A DNA stretch of 64,000 nucleotides from Streptacidiphilus rugosus AM-16 (GCF_000744655.1 NZ_JQMJ01000004.1:1240001-1304000); one strand, 5' to 3'. Numbered from the stretch's first letter, positions 18,018 through 26,810 are shown. Numbers and translations: made by a program. Notes: a model not told the origin generated them from the sequence alone.

Positions 18018-18380
18018 ATGACTGAAAGCCTGCCCGAGGACGTAGCCGACGTGCTTGACCTCATCCTGAACCCGGACAAGCCCGTTCACGTCGCCCTCCG
18101 ACGGCAGGTACCCCAACTCAGGGTGCAATCCCGTTGCAAGTGCGGGTGCGGCACTGCCTACTTCGCACTCGACAGCGACGCGGTGGAGCCCGCACCAACG
18201 GGCCCCGGCACAGTCGTGGCTGCCGACGTGCAGTTGTGCACCGAAACCGGCGAGTGCCCTGGCGAGGTCCTGATCTTCGCGCAAGGCGGCTACCTCTCAT
18301 GGCTGGAGGTCTGCTCTTGGAGCGATGACGTCGAGGTGAGTCTCGCCGCAGCGCGGCGCTGGCTGCAGCCAGCGCCCTGA
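18018..18380 (+). CDS. conserved hypothetical protein with CxCGCG motif
   Basis: A 120-residue acidic protein that starts MTESLPEDVADVLDLILNPD. The segment SRCKCGCGTAYFALD places three cysteines where a metal site could form. Two further cysteines lie in TETGECPGE and VCSW. I do not recognise a named family. It lies 48 nt upstream of the YwqG-like gene on the same strand. Confidence 0.65.
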   Translation: MTESLPEDVADVLDLILNPDKPVHVALRRQVPQLRVQSRCKCGCGTAYFALDSDAVEPAPTGPGTVVAADVQLCTETGECPGEVLIFAQGGYLSWLEVCSWSDDVEVSLAAARRWLQPAP

Positions 18381-18428
18381 ACCCAATATCGCTGCCGCTG
18401 AGCGTGTGCCCCGGCGTAGTCTCCGGCC

Positions 18429-19397
18429 ATGGTACGGACCACTCCTCCGCGTCCGGTCGACATCGGCCGGCACTTCCCGGAACTCGCGCCGCTGGCGCGA
18501 ACCGCGGTGCGGCTGCACCCGCGCGCCGGTCGGCCCACTGCGGCGGTCAGTTCTGTCGGCGGCCCGCTCCTGTGGCCGGCCGACGAACCGTGGCCCGTCT
18601 GCCCGGACCACGCCGGTCCCTCGCACGTCGGCACCACGCCCGAGAACGCCCGGCGGGTCAGGCGGCTGCTGTCCCGGCGGGCGCGGTCCGGCGAGGACGT
18701 GAGCGCCCTGCTGCGGCGGATCCCCCACCAGGAGGAGATCTCCCAGGACGGTCCGCTGCCGTTGCTGCCCGTGGCCCAGTTGTACGCCGCTGACGTCCCC
18801 GGCCTCCCCTGCCCGGACGGCGCCGACCTGCTCCAGGTTCTGTGGTGCTCCTTCACCGACCACGACGAGCCCTGGGTACCGCGCACCGTGCTGCGCTGGC
18901 GCACCGCGGCCGAGGTCCGCGACCCGCTCGACGACGCGCCGCAGCCCTCGGTGGTCAGCCACCGCAACTACCTGCCCGAGCCCTGCGTGCTGCATCCCGA
19001 GCCCGTCACCGAGTACCCCCACGTGATCGGGCTGCCGCGCGAGCTGCGGCAGCGGATCGAGGCGTGGGAGGGACGGCACGGGTCGAGCTACCACGACCAC
19101 CTCAGCGTCGCCCCTGGCTGCAAGGCCGGCGGACATGTGCGCTGGTCGCTCACCGACGCGGTTCCTCTCGCCTGCGCCGAGTGCGGCTCGAACCTCCGCC
19201 CGCTGTTGACCATCGCCGACTGGGAATGGGACGACGAGGATCCCAGCTGGCGGCCGGTCGAGGAGTCCACCACTCCGCTCCACGACGACATCAGCCCCGC
19301 CTGGGCGACGAAGCTCTGGATCAACCGCGGCTACAGCCTCCAGCTGTACGTCTGCGAGGCCTCGTGGGACCACCCGCGCGTCCAGCGGATGCAGTGA
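18429..19397 (+). CDS. YwqG/DUF1963-like protein
   Basis: A 322-residue protein with the family signature VGGPLLWPADEPWPVC near residue 45 (the GG-P-LP-WP pattern) and LPLLPVAQLYAADVP (the usual beta-strand leading to the second domain). A C-terminal zinc-ribbon-like pair appears in CKAGGHVRWSL and CAECGSNL. YwqG-family proteins are often found in polymorphic-toxin and spore-related contexts, but function is unknown. It is probably in one transcript with the small gene upstream. Confidence 0.72.
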   Translation: MVRTTPPRPVDIGRHFPELAPLARTAVRLHPRAGRPTAAVSSVGGPLLWPADEPWPVCPDHAGPSHVGTTPENARRVRRLLSRRARSGEDVSALLRRIPHQEEISQDGPLPLLPVAQLYAADVPGLPCPDGADLLQVLWCSFTDHDEPWVPRTVLRWRTAAEVRDPLDDAPQPSVVSHRNYLPEPCVLHPEPVTEYPHVIGLPRELRQRIEAWEGRHGSSYHDHLSVAPGCKAGGHVRWSLTDAVPLACAECGSNLRPLLTIADWEWDDEDPSWRPVEESTTPLHDDISPAWATKLWINRGYSLQLYVCEASWDHPRVQRMQ

Positions 19398-19471
19398 CGA
19401 CACGGCGGGTCCGCGCGGTGACCGCCGCAACCGCTGCATCCGCGCGCATGACGGCGGCTAGGGTGCCGGAC

Positions 19472-21577
19472 ATGTCCCGTGATCTCGACAGCAGCGCTCC
19501 AGCCGGTGAACCCGCCGCGGCGGATGGGTGGTTGGCCGATCCGACGTGGCTGGTGCACGGCGATCCCGAGGAGGTCCAGGCCGCGCTCGACGGGGCTGTC
19601 GGCCCCGCGGCGGAGTCGGCAGCCGCGGTGTACCGGCTGTCCGGGCACGTGCATCGCGAGGCCGGCGCGGAAGTGCGGCGGCAGGCACTGGCGTTGGACG
19701 CGGCCCGTTGCGGTGACCGGGAGTTGGCGAGGTGCCTGACCGAGGTGCTGGTCGGTCAGGAAACGAGCGGGTCCTGGGTCGTGGAGTGGGCGACCGGGAG
19801 GGGGGTGGACCCCCGGCTGCGGTACTCCCTGCCGGCTCCGGCCCCCGTGGCTGCGGTGGCAGCCGTGGTCGTGGACGACGGTGGCCTCGCCGTCGCCGGT
19901 TGCAAGGACGGCACGCTGCACTGGTGGGATCTGGCCACGGGCCGGAAGCTCGGCGCGGTCGCGACCGATCACGCGGGCGCGGTGGCAGCACTGGTGGCAA
20001 CCGTCCTGGACGGCCGCCCCATCGCCGCCACCGCCGGGCCTGACGGAGTCGTCCGGGTCCGGGACCTCGCAGCGGGAGAACCGGTCCTCCTGTTTCGCCC
20101 CGACGACGGTTCCAAGGTCCTCCGGCTCGCCGTCGGAGTGGTCAAGGGACGCCCGGTCCTCGTCTGCGGGTGCACCGGGGGCGTGGTCCGGGTGTGGGAC
20201 CCGGCTGCGCGCACCGGGAGCGCCGAGCTCGTGAGCATCCCAACCGGTGCCCACGGCGCGCTGGCAACGGCGGTGGCGGACGGACGTCCCGTCGCCGTCA
20301 CCGGCCACGCCGAGGGAACCGTACGAGTGTGGGACCTGATCACGGGAGAAGAGGTCGGCGTCCCGGCCACCCGCGCCGGCGCCGGGGACGGAGACGGGCG
20401 CCACGAGGCAGCCGCGCCGCCCGACTGCGGCACCATGGATCTCGACGCCCTCACGAGCCTCCTGGCGACGGACCCGACCTTCGAGCACCCGATGGCCCTC
20501 GGCGCCGCCACCCACGCCCTGTACCGGTGGAACCTGGGCACGGGCGAACCGGTGGGCGACCCCCTTCCGTCCGTGCTGCCGACGTCGGCAGCCCTGACCG
20601 TGCTCGACGGCCGCCCGGCGGCGCTCGTCTCCTTCGCCCTTCGCGGACCGGTCCACGTGGCGGATCTGTCCACCCTCAAGCCTCTGCAGCCGCCGCTGAC
20701 CGGCCATGTGCGCACCGTGCCGGGAACCGCGGCCGTGCGACTGAGAGGCCGTCATCTCGCGGTGACCGGTGGCGAGGACGGATCGGTCCGCATCTGGGAC
20801 CTGGACGCGGAACGGGAGTCGGCCGCCGCACCGGCCGACGGTTCCGAGCTCGTGCGACACGTCACCACGGCCGTGGTCGACGGTCGTCCCGTCGTCGTCG
20901 CCTCCGGCACGGGCCCGACGGTGCGGATCCTGGATCTGGACGAAGGGACGCAGCTCGGCGAGCCCCTCGTCGACCATCCCCGCGGCCCGAGCCTGCTCAC
21001 GACCGGGACGGTGGCGGGCCGGCCCACCCTCCTCACCCGCGACCTGAACAAGGACGTACGGCTCCGGGACCTGTCCACCCGCGAGGAACTGCCCGGCCCG
21101 ACGTCGACGGAGTACGCCGGCTGGTACGTCACGTTCTTCGCGGCTCTGGACGACCGCTTCGTCGCCGTGACCGACGAAGGACGCGTGTGGGACCTCACCG
21201 CGAGCCGGTGGATCGGGGTGAAGCCGCGGCAGACGGGGGCCCTGGCCCTGGAGACCCTCGACGGCCGCCACCTCGTCCTGACGGGCCGGTACAAGGAGGC
21301 GGCGCAGCTGTGGGACGTGGCCACGGGCGAACAGATCGGCCCGCCCATGACCGGGCACGCCGACCCGGTTCGGGCCGGGGCCGTGGGACTGCTGGACGGC
21401 CGCCTCGTGGTCGCGACCGGGAACCGTCGGGGAACCGTTCGGATGTGGGACGTCGACACCGGGCAGCGCACGGGCGAGTACGCCTTTCCCGCCGACATCA
21501 CCGCCCTGTCCCTCGCCCCGGACGGACGGCTGGCCGTGGGCTTCGGCTCCGACGTCGCGGTCCTCACGCACCGCTGA
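19472..21577 (+). CDS. WD40 repeat protein
   Basis: A 701-residue cytoplasmic protein. About 120 N-terminal residues (DPTWLVHGDPEEVQAALDG and the following helical part) precede a long series of WD40-like blades. At least ten can be counted by their DG-VR-WDL or WDLATG ends, for example DGTLHWWDLATGRKLG, EGTVRVWDLITGEEVG, DGSVRIWDLDAE and RGTVRMWDVDTGQRTG. That count is enough for one and a half propellers. GRP-like turns alternate with the WD blades, a pattern seen in Streptomyces WD40 proteins without a known partner. The ATG at 19472 is chosen; one at 19448 is possible. Confidence 0.85.
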   Translation: MSRDLDSSAPAGEPAAADGWLADPTWLVHGDPEEVQAALDGAVGPAAESAAAVYRLSGHVHREAGAEVRRQALALDAARCGDRELARCLTEVLVGQETSGSWVVEWATGRGVDPRLRYSLPAPAPVAAVAAVVVDDGGLAVAGCKDGTLHWWDLATGRKLGAVATDHAGAVAALVATVLDGRPIAATAGPDGVVRVRDLAAGEPVLLFRPDDGSKVLRLAVGVVKGRPVLVCGCTGGVVRVWDPAARTGSAELVSIPTGAHGALATAVADGRPVAVTGHAEGTVRVWDLITGEEVGVPATRAGAGDGDGRHEAAAPPDCGTMDLDALTSLLATDPTFEHPMALGAATHALYRWNLGTGEPVGDPLPSVLPTSAALTVLDGRPAALVSFALRGPVHVADLSTLKPLQPPLTGHVRTVPGTAAVRLRGRHLAVTGGEDGSVRIWDLDAERESAAAPADGSELVRHVTTAVVDGRPVVVASGTGPTVRILDLDEGTQLGEPLVDHPRGPSLLTTGTVAGRPTLLTRDLNKDVRLRDLSTREELPGPTSTEYAGWYVTFFAALDDRFVAVTDEGRVWDLTASRWIGVKPRQTGALALETLDGRHLVLTGRYKEAAQLWDVATGEQIGPPMTGHADPVRAGAVGLLDGRLVVATGNRRGTVRMWDVDTGQRTGEYAFPADITALSLAPDGRLAVGFGSDVAVLTHR

Positions 21578-21599
21578 ACGCCGCGCCGCCGCCGGAGTC

Positions 21600-22715
21600 T
21601 CAGGCCACGAGCAGACGGAGGCCGAGCTCGGCCGCGTCCAGGGCGACGAGGTCGCGGTTGCGCTCGGCCCATCGGCCGGAGGCGAGGTCATCGCGGAGCA
21701 TGCGTACCGCCCGCTGCTCGGCCTCTGGACCGACGCGGGTCCAGACCGACACCGCCCTGCGCACCGGTTCCTCCAGGTACGCCTGGGGGCGACGCCAGTA
21801 GGCCTCGAAGAAACCGTCGGCGCAGTCCCACGGGACGAGCACCGGTTCCGCGCGGCCCCCGATGGTCCCGGTCAGGTCGGCCAGTGAGGGCCAGCCGACG
21901 AGCAGGTCGGCGAACTCGGGCAGGTAGTCGCGCGTGAGCCAGAACCGCTCGAGCCACCCCGGGGCGCCGGCGTCGTACGTGAAGACCACCACGCGGCGCG
22001 CCACGCGCCGCATCTCGCGCAGCCCGGCGGCCGGGTCGCGCCAGTGGTGAACGGTGCTGACCGCCATCGCGACGTCGAAGGACTGGTCCGCGAACGGGAG
22101 GTTCTCCGCAGAGGCCGCGACGCAGGGCGCCGCTCCCGCGGGACGTTGCGCCCGCATCACCGCCGACGGCTCGACCGCCGTGACCTCGCGGTCCGGGGGC
22201 TCGTAGGAACCGGTGCCGGCTCCGACGTTCAGGACCGTCCGGGCGTCGCCGAGCGCGTCCCAGATTCTGGCGGCGATCCGCGGGTCGGTGCTCCGCGTCG
22301 CGGGATAGGCGGCCCCGATGGTGTCGTACAACTGGGCTCCGAACACTTTCAGCTGCTCCTCCGGTGTCGTCCTGATCCCCATGGCCCGCGCCCGCAGTTC
22401 GCTGTCGATGGCCCGCGCCATGGCGTCGTCGCGGTCGCGCTGCTCCAGCGTCAGGCCGCGCAGTCGACGCAGGTGTGCGACGGCGTCGGTGGCGGGGTCG
22501 TCCACCAGGGCGGCGATCTCGCGCAGTCCGAAGCCCAGCCGCCGGTAGGCGAGCACCTCCCGCAGCCGCTCCACGTCGGCCGCCGAGTAGGCCCGGTACC
22601 CGGCCGCGGTCCGCGCGGACGGTTGCACGAGGCCGATCCGGTCGTAGTGATGCAGCGTGCGAACGGTCACGCCGGTCAGCTCGGCCGCACGTCCCACGGT
22701 GATGTGCTCTTCCAC
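21600..22715 (-). CDS. MerR-family regulator fused to a SAM-dependent methyltransferase
   Basis: A 371-residue fusion. Residues 1-70 are a MerR DNA-binding domain (EHITVGRAAELTGVTVRTLHHYDRIGLV and AAGYRAYSAADVERLREVLAYRRLGF). About 70-125 is the dimerisation helix. About 135-371 is a class I methyltransferase (TVLNVGAGTGSY motif I, AENLPFADQSFDVAMAVSTVHHW motif II/III). The effector domain of an ordinary MerR protein is thus replaced by an enzyme-like domain that may bind SAM as ligand or catalyse methylation. The GTG at 22715 has no Shine-Dalgarno and lies 7 nt from a MerR-type -10 box, so the mRNA is probably leaderless. Confidence 0.88.
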   Translation of the reverse strand: MEEHITVGRAAELTGVTVRTLHHYDRIGLVQPSARTAAGYRAYSAADVERLREVLAYRRLGFGLREIAALVDDPATDAVAHLRRLRGLTLEQRDRDDAMARAIDSELRARAMGIRTTPEEQLKVFGAQLYDTIGAAYPATRSTDPRIAARIWDALGDARTVLNVGAGTGSYEPPDREVTAVEPSAVMRAQRPAGAAPCVAASAENLPFADQSFDVAMAVSTVHHWRDPAAGLREMRRVARRVVVFTYDAGAPGWLERFWLTRDYLPEFADLLVGWPSLADLTGTIGGRAEPVLVPWDCADGFFEAYWRRPQAYLEEPVRRAVSVWTRVGPEAEQRAVRMLRDDLASGRWAERNRDLVALDAAELGLRLLVA

Positions 22716-22722
22716 GTCGTCG

Positions 22723-22753
22723 ACTATGTGGCATGACGCTGCGTCAGGGTCAA
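22723..22753 (-). promoter_or_regulatory. MerR-type promoter with 19-bp spacer and central palindrome
   Basis: On the minus strand, -35 TTGACC (22748-22753) and -10 CATAGT (22723-22728) are 19 bp apart. The spacer contains TGACGC-A-GCGTCA, a perfect dyad at 22734-22746. Over-long spacers with a central dyad are the hallmark of promoters activated by MerR proteins through DNA twisting. The gene itself encodes a MerR protein, so autoregulation is inferred. Confidence 0.78.
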
Positions 22754-22783
22754 CTCTGCTCCGTCGGCGGCATCGCGCCCGCG

Positions 22784-23761
22784 TCAGTGCGGTCGCGGAT
22801 CGGAGACCGCCGCGGCGAAGCGGGCCGCGACGGCGGCCACCGCGTCGCGGAGTTCCGGGCCGGCCTCGATGTGGAAGGCGTGCGGGATCGCCGCCAGCCA
22901 CTCCTGCGCGTACATCGCCGGGTTGCGGGTGCTGCCGACGAGGCGGCAGCGTTCGCCGGCCTCGCCCACCGGCTCCAGCCGGCCCATCGGCGGCTCGATC
23001 CAGGGGGCGACCTGCTCCGTCGGCGCGTCGAACAGCACGCGGGTGGGGAAGGCCCAGCCGGTGCCCAGGTGCTGTTCCAGCAGGGCGACCGGATCGAGGT
23101 CCTCGGGCATCACGAACCCCGTCGCCGTCTCCTCGGCCGCGAGGACGCGATCGATCCGGTAGGTGCGCACCGCGTCCGCGCGGTGGGATCGGCAGAGCAG
23201 GTACCAGCGCGCGCGGCGGACGACGACCGCCCACGGGTCCACCTCCGTCTGCCACTCGTTGCCGGCCTCGCTGCGGTAGCTGATCGTCACGCGTCGGCGC
23301 GACGCGATCGCGTCGACCAGAGCGCTGGTGACGGCCGGGTCGGCGTAGGCCGGGTGCGGGTCGGGGGCGGCCGCCGCGTGCTCGCGAAGGGCTGCCGCCT
23401 GGCGGCCGACGCCCTCGGGCAGCGCGTGGATGACCTTGCCGAGGGCGGAGCCGACCAGGTCGCCGGGGTCGGTGGCGGCAGGTCGGCCGTCCAGCACCGC
23501 CATGACCAGGCCGAGTGCCTCGCTCTGGGTGAAGCTCACCGGCGGCAGCCGGGTCCCGCGCCGCAGTTGGTAGCCGCCGTGCGGGCCGCGTACCGAGTCC
23601 ACCGGGATGCCGGCCTCGCGAAGGATCGCGACGTAGCGGCGCGCGGCGCGGTCGGTCACCCCGAGTCTCTCCGCGAGCTGCTCGGCGGTCGTGCCGGGGC
23701 GGGTGCGCAGGATCTCCAGGGTGCGCAGCGCGCGGGCGGTGGGACTGGTTCCGGTCTGCAC
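22784..23761 (-). CDS. YafY-type HTH/WYL-domain transcriptional regulator
   Basis: A 325-residue regulator: N-terminal HTH_11 (ARALRTLEILRTRPGTTAEQ then LGVTDRAARRYVAILREAGI and GGYQLRRG) followed by a WYL domain (VDPWAVVVRRARWYLLCRSH about residues 180-200, with TYRIDRVLAAE) and a C-terminal WCX extension. WYL domains sense ligands, often nucleotides, in varied stress and metabolic systems. It is divergent from an alpha/beta hydrolase across a 155-nt gap with a TCAGGA/TCCTGA dyad, its probable target. Confidence 0.88.
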   Translation of the reverse strand: MQTGTSPTARALRTLEILRTRPGTTAEQLAERLGVTDRAARRYVAILREAGIPVDSVRGPHGGYQLRRGTRLPPVSFTQSEALGLVMAVLDGRPAATDPGDLVGSALGKVIHALPEGVGRQAAALREHAAAAPDPHPAYADPAVTSALVDAIASRRRVTISYRSEAGNEWQTEVDPWAVVVRRARWYLLCRSHRADAVRTYRIDRVLAAEETATGFVMPEDLDPVALLEQHLGTGWAFPTRVLFDAPTEQVAPWIEPPMGRLEPVGEAGERCRLVGSTRNPAMYAQEWLAAIPHAFHIEAGPELRDAVAAVAARFAAAVSDPRPH

Positions 23762-23790
23762 GGGGACAGCCTAGGCAGAGGCTCGGGCAA

Positions 23791-23811
23791 TCAGGAAGCC
23801 GATCGTCCTGA
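23791..23811. promoter_or_regulatory. candidate operator for the WYL regulator
   Basis: TCAGGA (23791-23796) and TCCTGA (23806-23811) form an inverted repeat with a 9-nt centre, 30 nt upstream of the WYL gene start. CCTGAATCG-CTCCTA follows. Symmetry and position suggest autoregulation and control of the divergent hydrolase; there is no further evidence. Confidence 0.45.
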
Positions 23812-23916
23812 ATCGCTCCTAGCATGGGAGAGCCCGGTCGGAACGGCCGCGTCGACCCTGTCGCGCGGCGCCCCGGGCCTCCCCCTCACGCACTCGGATC
23901 GGAAGTGGGTCTCACT

Positions 23917-24615
23917 GTGGACATCCTGCTCATCGGCGGCCTGTGGCTGGACGGTTCCGCCTGGGACGCGGTGACGCCGACCCTTGAGGCGCTCGGTCAC
24001 CGGCCGCGGCCGGTGACCCTGCCGGGTCAGGGCGACGGGCGCTCTGCCGCCACGCTGGACGATCAGGTGGCGGCCGTCCTGGCCGCCGTCGACGCCACGG
24101 CGGAGACGGAGAAGCCGCTGATCGTGGCGCACTCGGCGGCTTGCACCCTCGGCTGGCTGGCCGCCGACGCCCGCCCGGAGCGGGTGGCGAAGCTGGCGCT
24201 GATCGGCGGCTTCCCGGCCGGGGACGGTCAGTCGTACGCCGATTTCTTCGAGGTCGGCGACGGCGTCATGCCGTTCCCCGGCTGGGGCCCGTTCGAGGGA
24301 GCGGACAGCGCCGACCTCGACGAGGAACTCCGGCAGCGCATCGCCGCCGCGGCCGTCCCCGTTCCGGAGCAGGTGGCCAGGGGCGTGGTCCGGTTGACGG
24401 ACGAACGCCGCTACGAGGTGCCGGTCCTGGCCATCTGCCCGGAGTTCACCCCGGAGCAGGCCCGCACCTGGATCGCCGCCGGCGAGGTGCCGGAGCTCGC
24501 CCGGGCCGAGCACGTCGAGTTCGCCGACATCGACTCCGGGCACTGGCCTATGTTCACCAAGCCGGCCGAGCTGGCCCGCCTCCTCGACGAGGCGGCGGGC
24601 GTGCGGGCCTCCTGA
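23917..24615 (+). CDS. alpha/beta hydrolase
   Basis: A 232-residue single-domain hydrolase starting with DILLIGGLWLDGSAW. The nucleophile elbow reads IVAHSAACTLGW (Ser about residue 72). The catalytic histidine lies in DIDSGHWPMFTKPAELA. No signal peptide, so cytoplasmic. The GTG at 23917 puts the oxyanion-strand GGLWLDG at the family's usual place. Divergent from the WYL regulator, which probably controls it. Substrate unknown. Confidence 0.85.
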   Translation: MDILLIGGLWLDGSAWDAVTPTLEALGHRPRPVTLPGQGDGRSAATLDDQVAAVLAAVDATAETEKPLIVAHSAACTLGWLAADARPERVAKLALIGGFPAGDGQSYADFFEVGDGVMPFPGWGPFEGADSADLDEELRQRIAAAAVPVPEQVARGVVRLTDERRYEVPVLAICPEFTPEQARTWIAAGEVPELARAEHVEFADIDSGHWPMFTKPAELARLLDEAAGVRAS

Positions 24616-24866
24616 CGGCCGCTCGGCCGGGCCGCCGGGCCGGTCTCCAAGCGGACGGCCGGGGCCGACTCCGCGTCCGACGCGTCCACGCGGCCGACGC
24701 GGCCGGGGTTGCCTCGCCGCCCGGCCCGACATCGGGCGAGGTAGCCGGCCCCGGCCCGCAGGCCTCGGCCCGCCCGAGCGGGCCCGGCCCCCCGACCCGC
24801 AGGTGAACCGCGAACACGGGCCGCGATCCCGCTGCCGGGACCCGGTCGGCGTGCTGGAATGGGCGG

Positions 24867-25229
24867 ATGGCGACGACCGACCCGCTGGACTTCCTCCGTG
24901 CCGCCCACGTCCGCGCCGCGGAGACGGCGCGGACGGCGATGGAACCGGCCCAGTTCCTCTACCCCGCCCACCCCGTCGAGTTCCTGCTCGCGGGCCAGGA
25001 GGTCCATACCTCGGAGACCCGGGCGGCCGAGGCCCACATCCGCCTGCACATGCCCGAGGCCGTCCTGGTGCGGATCGAGGCGGAGCGGGCCCTGCTCGCG
25101 CTCCACGAGGCCGTGCCCACCCCGGCGGAGGCGCTGGTCTGCAAGGAGTGCGGCGAGGGCGCTCAGGTCCGCTGGCCCTGCCGGACGCTGACGGGGCTGG
25201 CCCGCGCCTGGGGCTGGACGGACGGCTGA
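24867..25229 (+). CDS. DUF6221 family protein
   Basis: A 120-residue protein starting MATTDPLDFLRAAHVRAAET. It has the order typical of DUF6221: an LxFLRA opening, an H-R-H segment leading to LVRIEAERALLALHE, then CKECGEG and a PCRTLTGLARAWGW end. This family is widespread in Streptomyces and its phages and has no known function. Its stop codon lies inside the first unit of the downstream 19-bp tandem repeat. Confidence 0.75.
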   Translation: MATTDPLDFLRAAHVRAAETARTAMEPAQFLYPAHPVEFLLAGQEVHTSETRAAEAHIRLHMPEAVLVRIEAERALLALHEAVPTPAEALVCKECGEGAQVRWPCRTLTGLARAWGWTDG

Positions 25230-25333
25230 GGCCGGGCCGGGCGGCTGAGGCCGGGCCGGGCGGCTGAGGCCGGGCCGGGCGGCTGAGGCCGGGCCGGGCG
25301 GCTGAGGCCGGGCCGGGCGGCTGAGGCCGGGCC
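25224..25333. repeat. 19-bp tandem repeat, about 5.7 copies
   Basis: The unit ggctgaggccgggccgggc repeats without change at starts spaced exactly 19 nt (ctgag at 25226, 25245, 25264, 25283, 25302, 25321). The first TGA is the stop codon of the DUF6221 gene. Because 19 is not a multiple of three, the array carries TGA in all three forward frames. Confidence 0.95.
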
Positions 25334-25367
25334 CCCGGGCGGGCCCAGGAGCCGGACCGCGGGTGGG

Positions 25368-25751
25368 TCAGCCCTCGTCCAGGCACAGGCAGAAGGGGTG
25401 TCCGGCCGGATCGAACAGCACCCGGACGTGCTCCTGCGGCTGGTACTCCGCGACGGCCGCGCCCAGGGCCACGGCCTCGGCGACCGCCGAGTCCAGATCC
25501 CCGACCTGGAAGTCGAAGTGCATCATCGGGCGCTGCTCCCCGGCCACCGGAGGCCAGACCGGCGCCCGGTAGCCGTCCGCCTGCTGGAACACGAGGAACG
25601 GACCCTGCGCGGACGCGGCGACGATCGCCGTGCCCGGTTCCTCGTGTCCGACGCGCCAGCCGAGGAGTTCGGCGTAGAACCTCGCCAGGGCGCCGGGGTC
25701 CGGCGCCTCGATCGTCGTGCCCCACCACATGCCGCCTGTTCGGGATCTCAT
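25368..25751 (-). CDS. VOC-family (glyoxalase-like) protein
   Basis: A 127-residue single-module vicinal oxygen chelate protein: MRSRTGGMWWGTTIEAPDPG, then LARFYAELLGWRV, MMHFDFQVGDLDSAVAEAVALGA, and a closing VRVLFDPAGHPFCLCLDEG, which holds the terminal metal-site region. Such proteins act as lyases, dioxygenases or drug-binding proteins, and the class cannot be told here. ATG at 25751 chosen for family length. Confidence 0.82.
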   Translation of the reverse strand: MRSRTGGMWWGTTIEAPDPGALARFYAELLGWRVGHEEPGTAIVAASAQGPFLVFQQADGYRAPVWPPVAGEQRPMMHFDFQVGDLDSAVAEAVALGAAVAEYQPQEHVRVLFDPAGHPFCLCLDEG

Positions 25752-26081
25752 GCGGGCAGCCTGCCCCATGAGCCCGTGCCCACCCGGCAAAGGCGGGAGG
25801 AGGAACCTCGTGTCGGCGACAGCACCTCACTCGCTCGGGTGAACCAGCAGGTGGGCGGCCTCACCCGGATCGCACGGCGCAGGCTCGTTGCCGCCGCGAC
25901 CGATGGGTCGTTGCTTCCGCCGCCGGGCCCTCGTTGTGTGCTCGACGGACGGATCGGCGTGCTGCGGCCGCCGCTATGGTCCTGAGCCGGGACGCCAGAG
26001 CGGCGGCCGGGGCGGGTGGGGTCGGAGATGTCTGAGCCGACGTCAGATACCCGCCTCTGGAGCAAGGAAGGCGAGTGCCTG
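25752..26081. other. intergenic interval, no gene seen
   Basis: About 330 nt between divergent genes. No plausible coding frame, tRNA-like cloverleaf or strong hairpin was recognised; it should contain promoters for both flanking genes. Confidence 0.55.
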
Positions 26082-26810
26082 ATGACTCGGATCATGTACG
26101 ACGCCGTCACGGCGGCCAACGTCCCGGCCGGGGCGACACTGGTCGCCGGGTACGGGGACGGCTACTACGCCAACGTGGCGGCGTTCCGTTCCCGGTTCCC
26201 CCACGCCACGATCGTCGAGATCGCGGTCAGTTCCTCGCACGACATCGGCGTCGTCCTCGACGTCGAGACGGGGGACGCCACGCCCGAAGAGGCGCCCGGC
26301 TGGGTGCGGGCACGCCGTGCGGCGGGGGTGGACCCGACGGTCTACTGCAACTCCTCGACCTGGCCGGAGGTTCGGGCCGCGTTCCGGGCCCAGGGCGTGG
26401 CCGAACCGCACTGGTGGATCGCACAGTACGACGGCGATCCGACGATCTTCCCGGGCGCCGTGGCCAAGCAGTACGCGGATCCCGGCCCCTACGACCTGTC
26501 TTCCGTGGCCGACTACTGGCCCGGAGTCGACCCTCAGGAGGATGACATGCCTTACACACCTCAGCAGTTGGTGCAGTTCGCCCAGCAGGGCGCGGCCGCG
26601 GCGCTCCAGGCGGAGCGTGCGACCGCCGTCGCGGACAACCTCTGGTGGTGGCAGCACGCGCTCGCTGGCGAGGTCCCCGCGAGCGCCTCCCCGGCCGCCG
26701 CCGCGGCGATCCAGGCGATCCACGCCGCGATGGAGACCTTGAAGGCGGAGCCCGCCCCGGCGCAGTCCACGCCGGCGCAGCCGGTGATCCCCGGGCCGAC
26801 CAAGCCCTGA
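26082..26810 (+). CDS. glycoside-hydrolase-like (GH25/DUF1906-type) protein, phage-lysin-like
   Basis: A 242-residue protein. The N-terminal 155 residues form a TIM-barrel-like domain (MTRIMYDAVTAANVPAGAT, IGVVLDVETGDATPEEAPGW with acidic residues, TVYCNSSTWPEV, HWWIAQYDGDP, AVAKQY) resembling lysozyme-like modules common in actinophages and Streptomyces. The C-terminal 87 residues start at an internal ATG (26547) that has a perfect AGGAGG 5 nt upstream and end in a proline-rich tail. No signal peptide. Either one protein with an internal start or a fusion of two once-separate genes. Confidence 0.72.
   Translation: MTRIMYDAVTAANVPAGATLVAGYGDGYYANVAAFRSRFPHATIVEIAVSSSHDIGVVLDVETGDATPEEAPGWVRARRAAGVDPTVYCNSSTWPEVRAAFRAQGVAEPHWWIAQYDGDPTIFPGAVAKQYADPGPYDLSSVADYWPGVDPQEDDMPYTPQQLVQFAQQGAAAALQAERATAVADNLWWWQHALAGEVPASASPAAAAAIQAIHAAMETLKAEPAPAQSTPAQPVIPGPTKP

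Noticed and set aside
21600-23825. A 741-codon open frame joining a regulator and the MerR-methyltransferase
   Set aside because: The upstream half is an arginine-rich shadow of the WYL gene. A MerR-type promoter and GTG start lie between them.
25224-25333. Possible CRISPR array
   Set aside because: The repeats are tandem without spacers and there are no cas genes.
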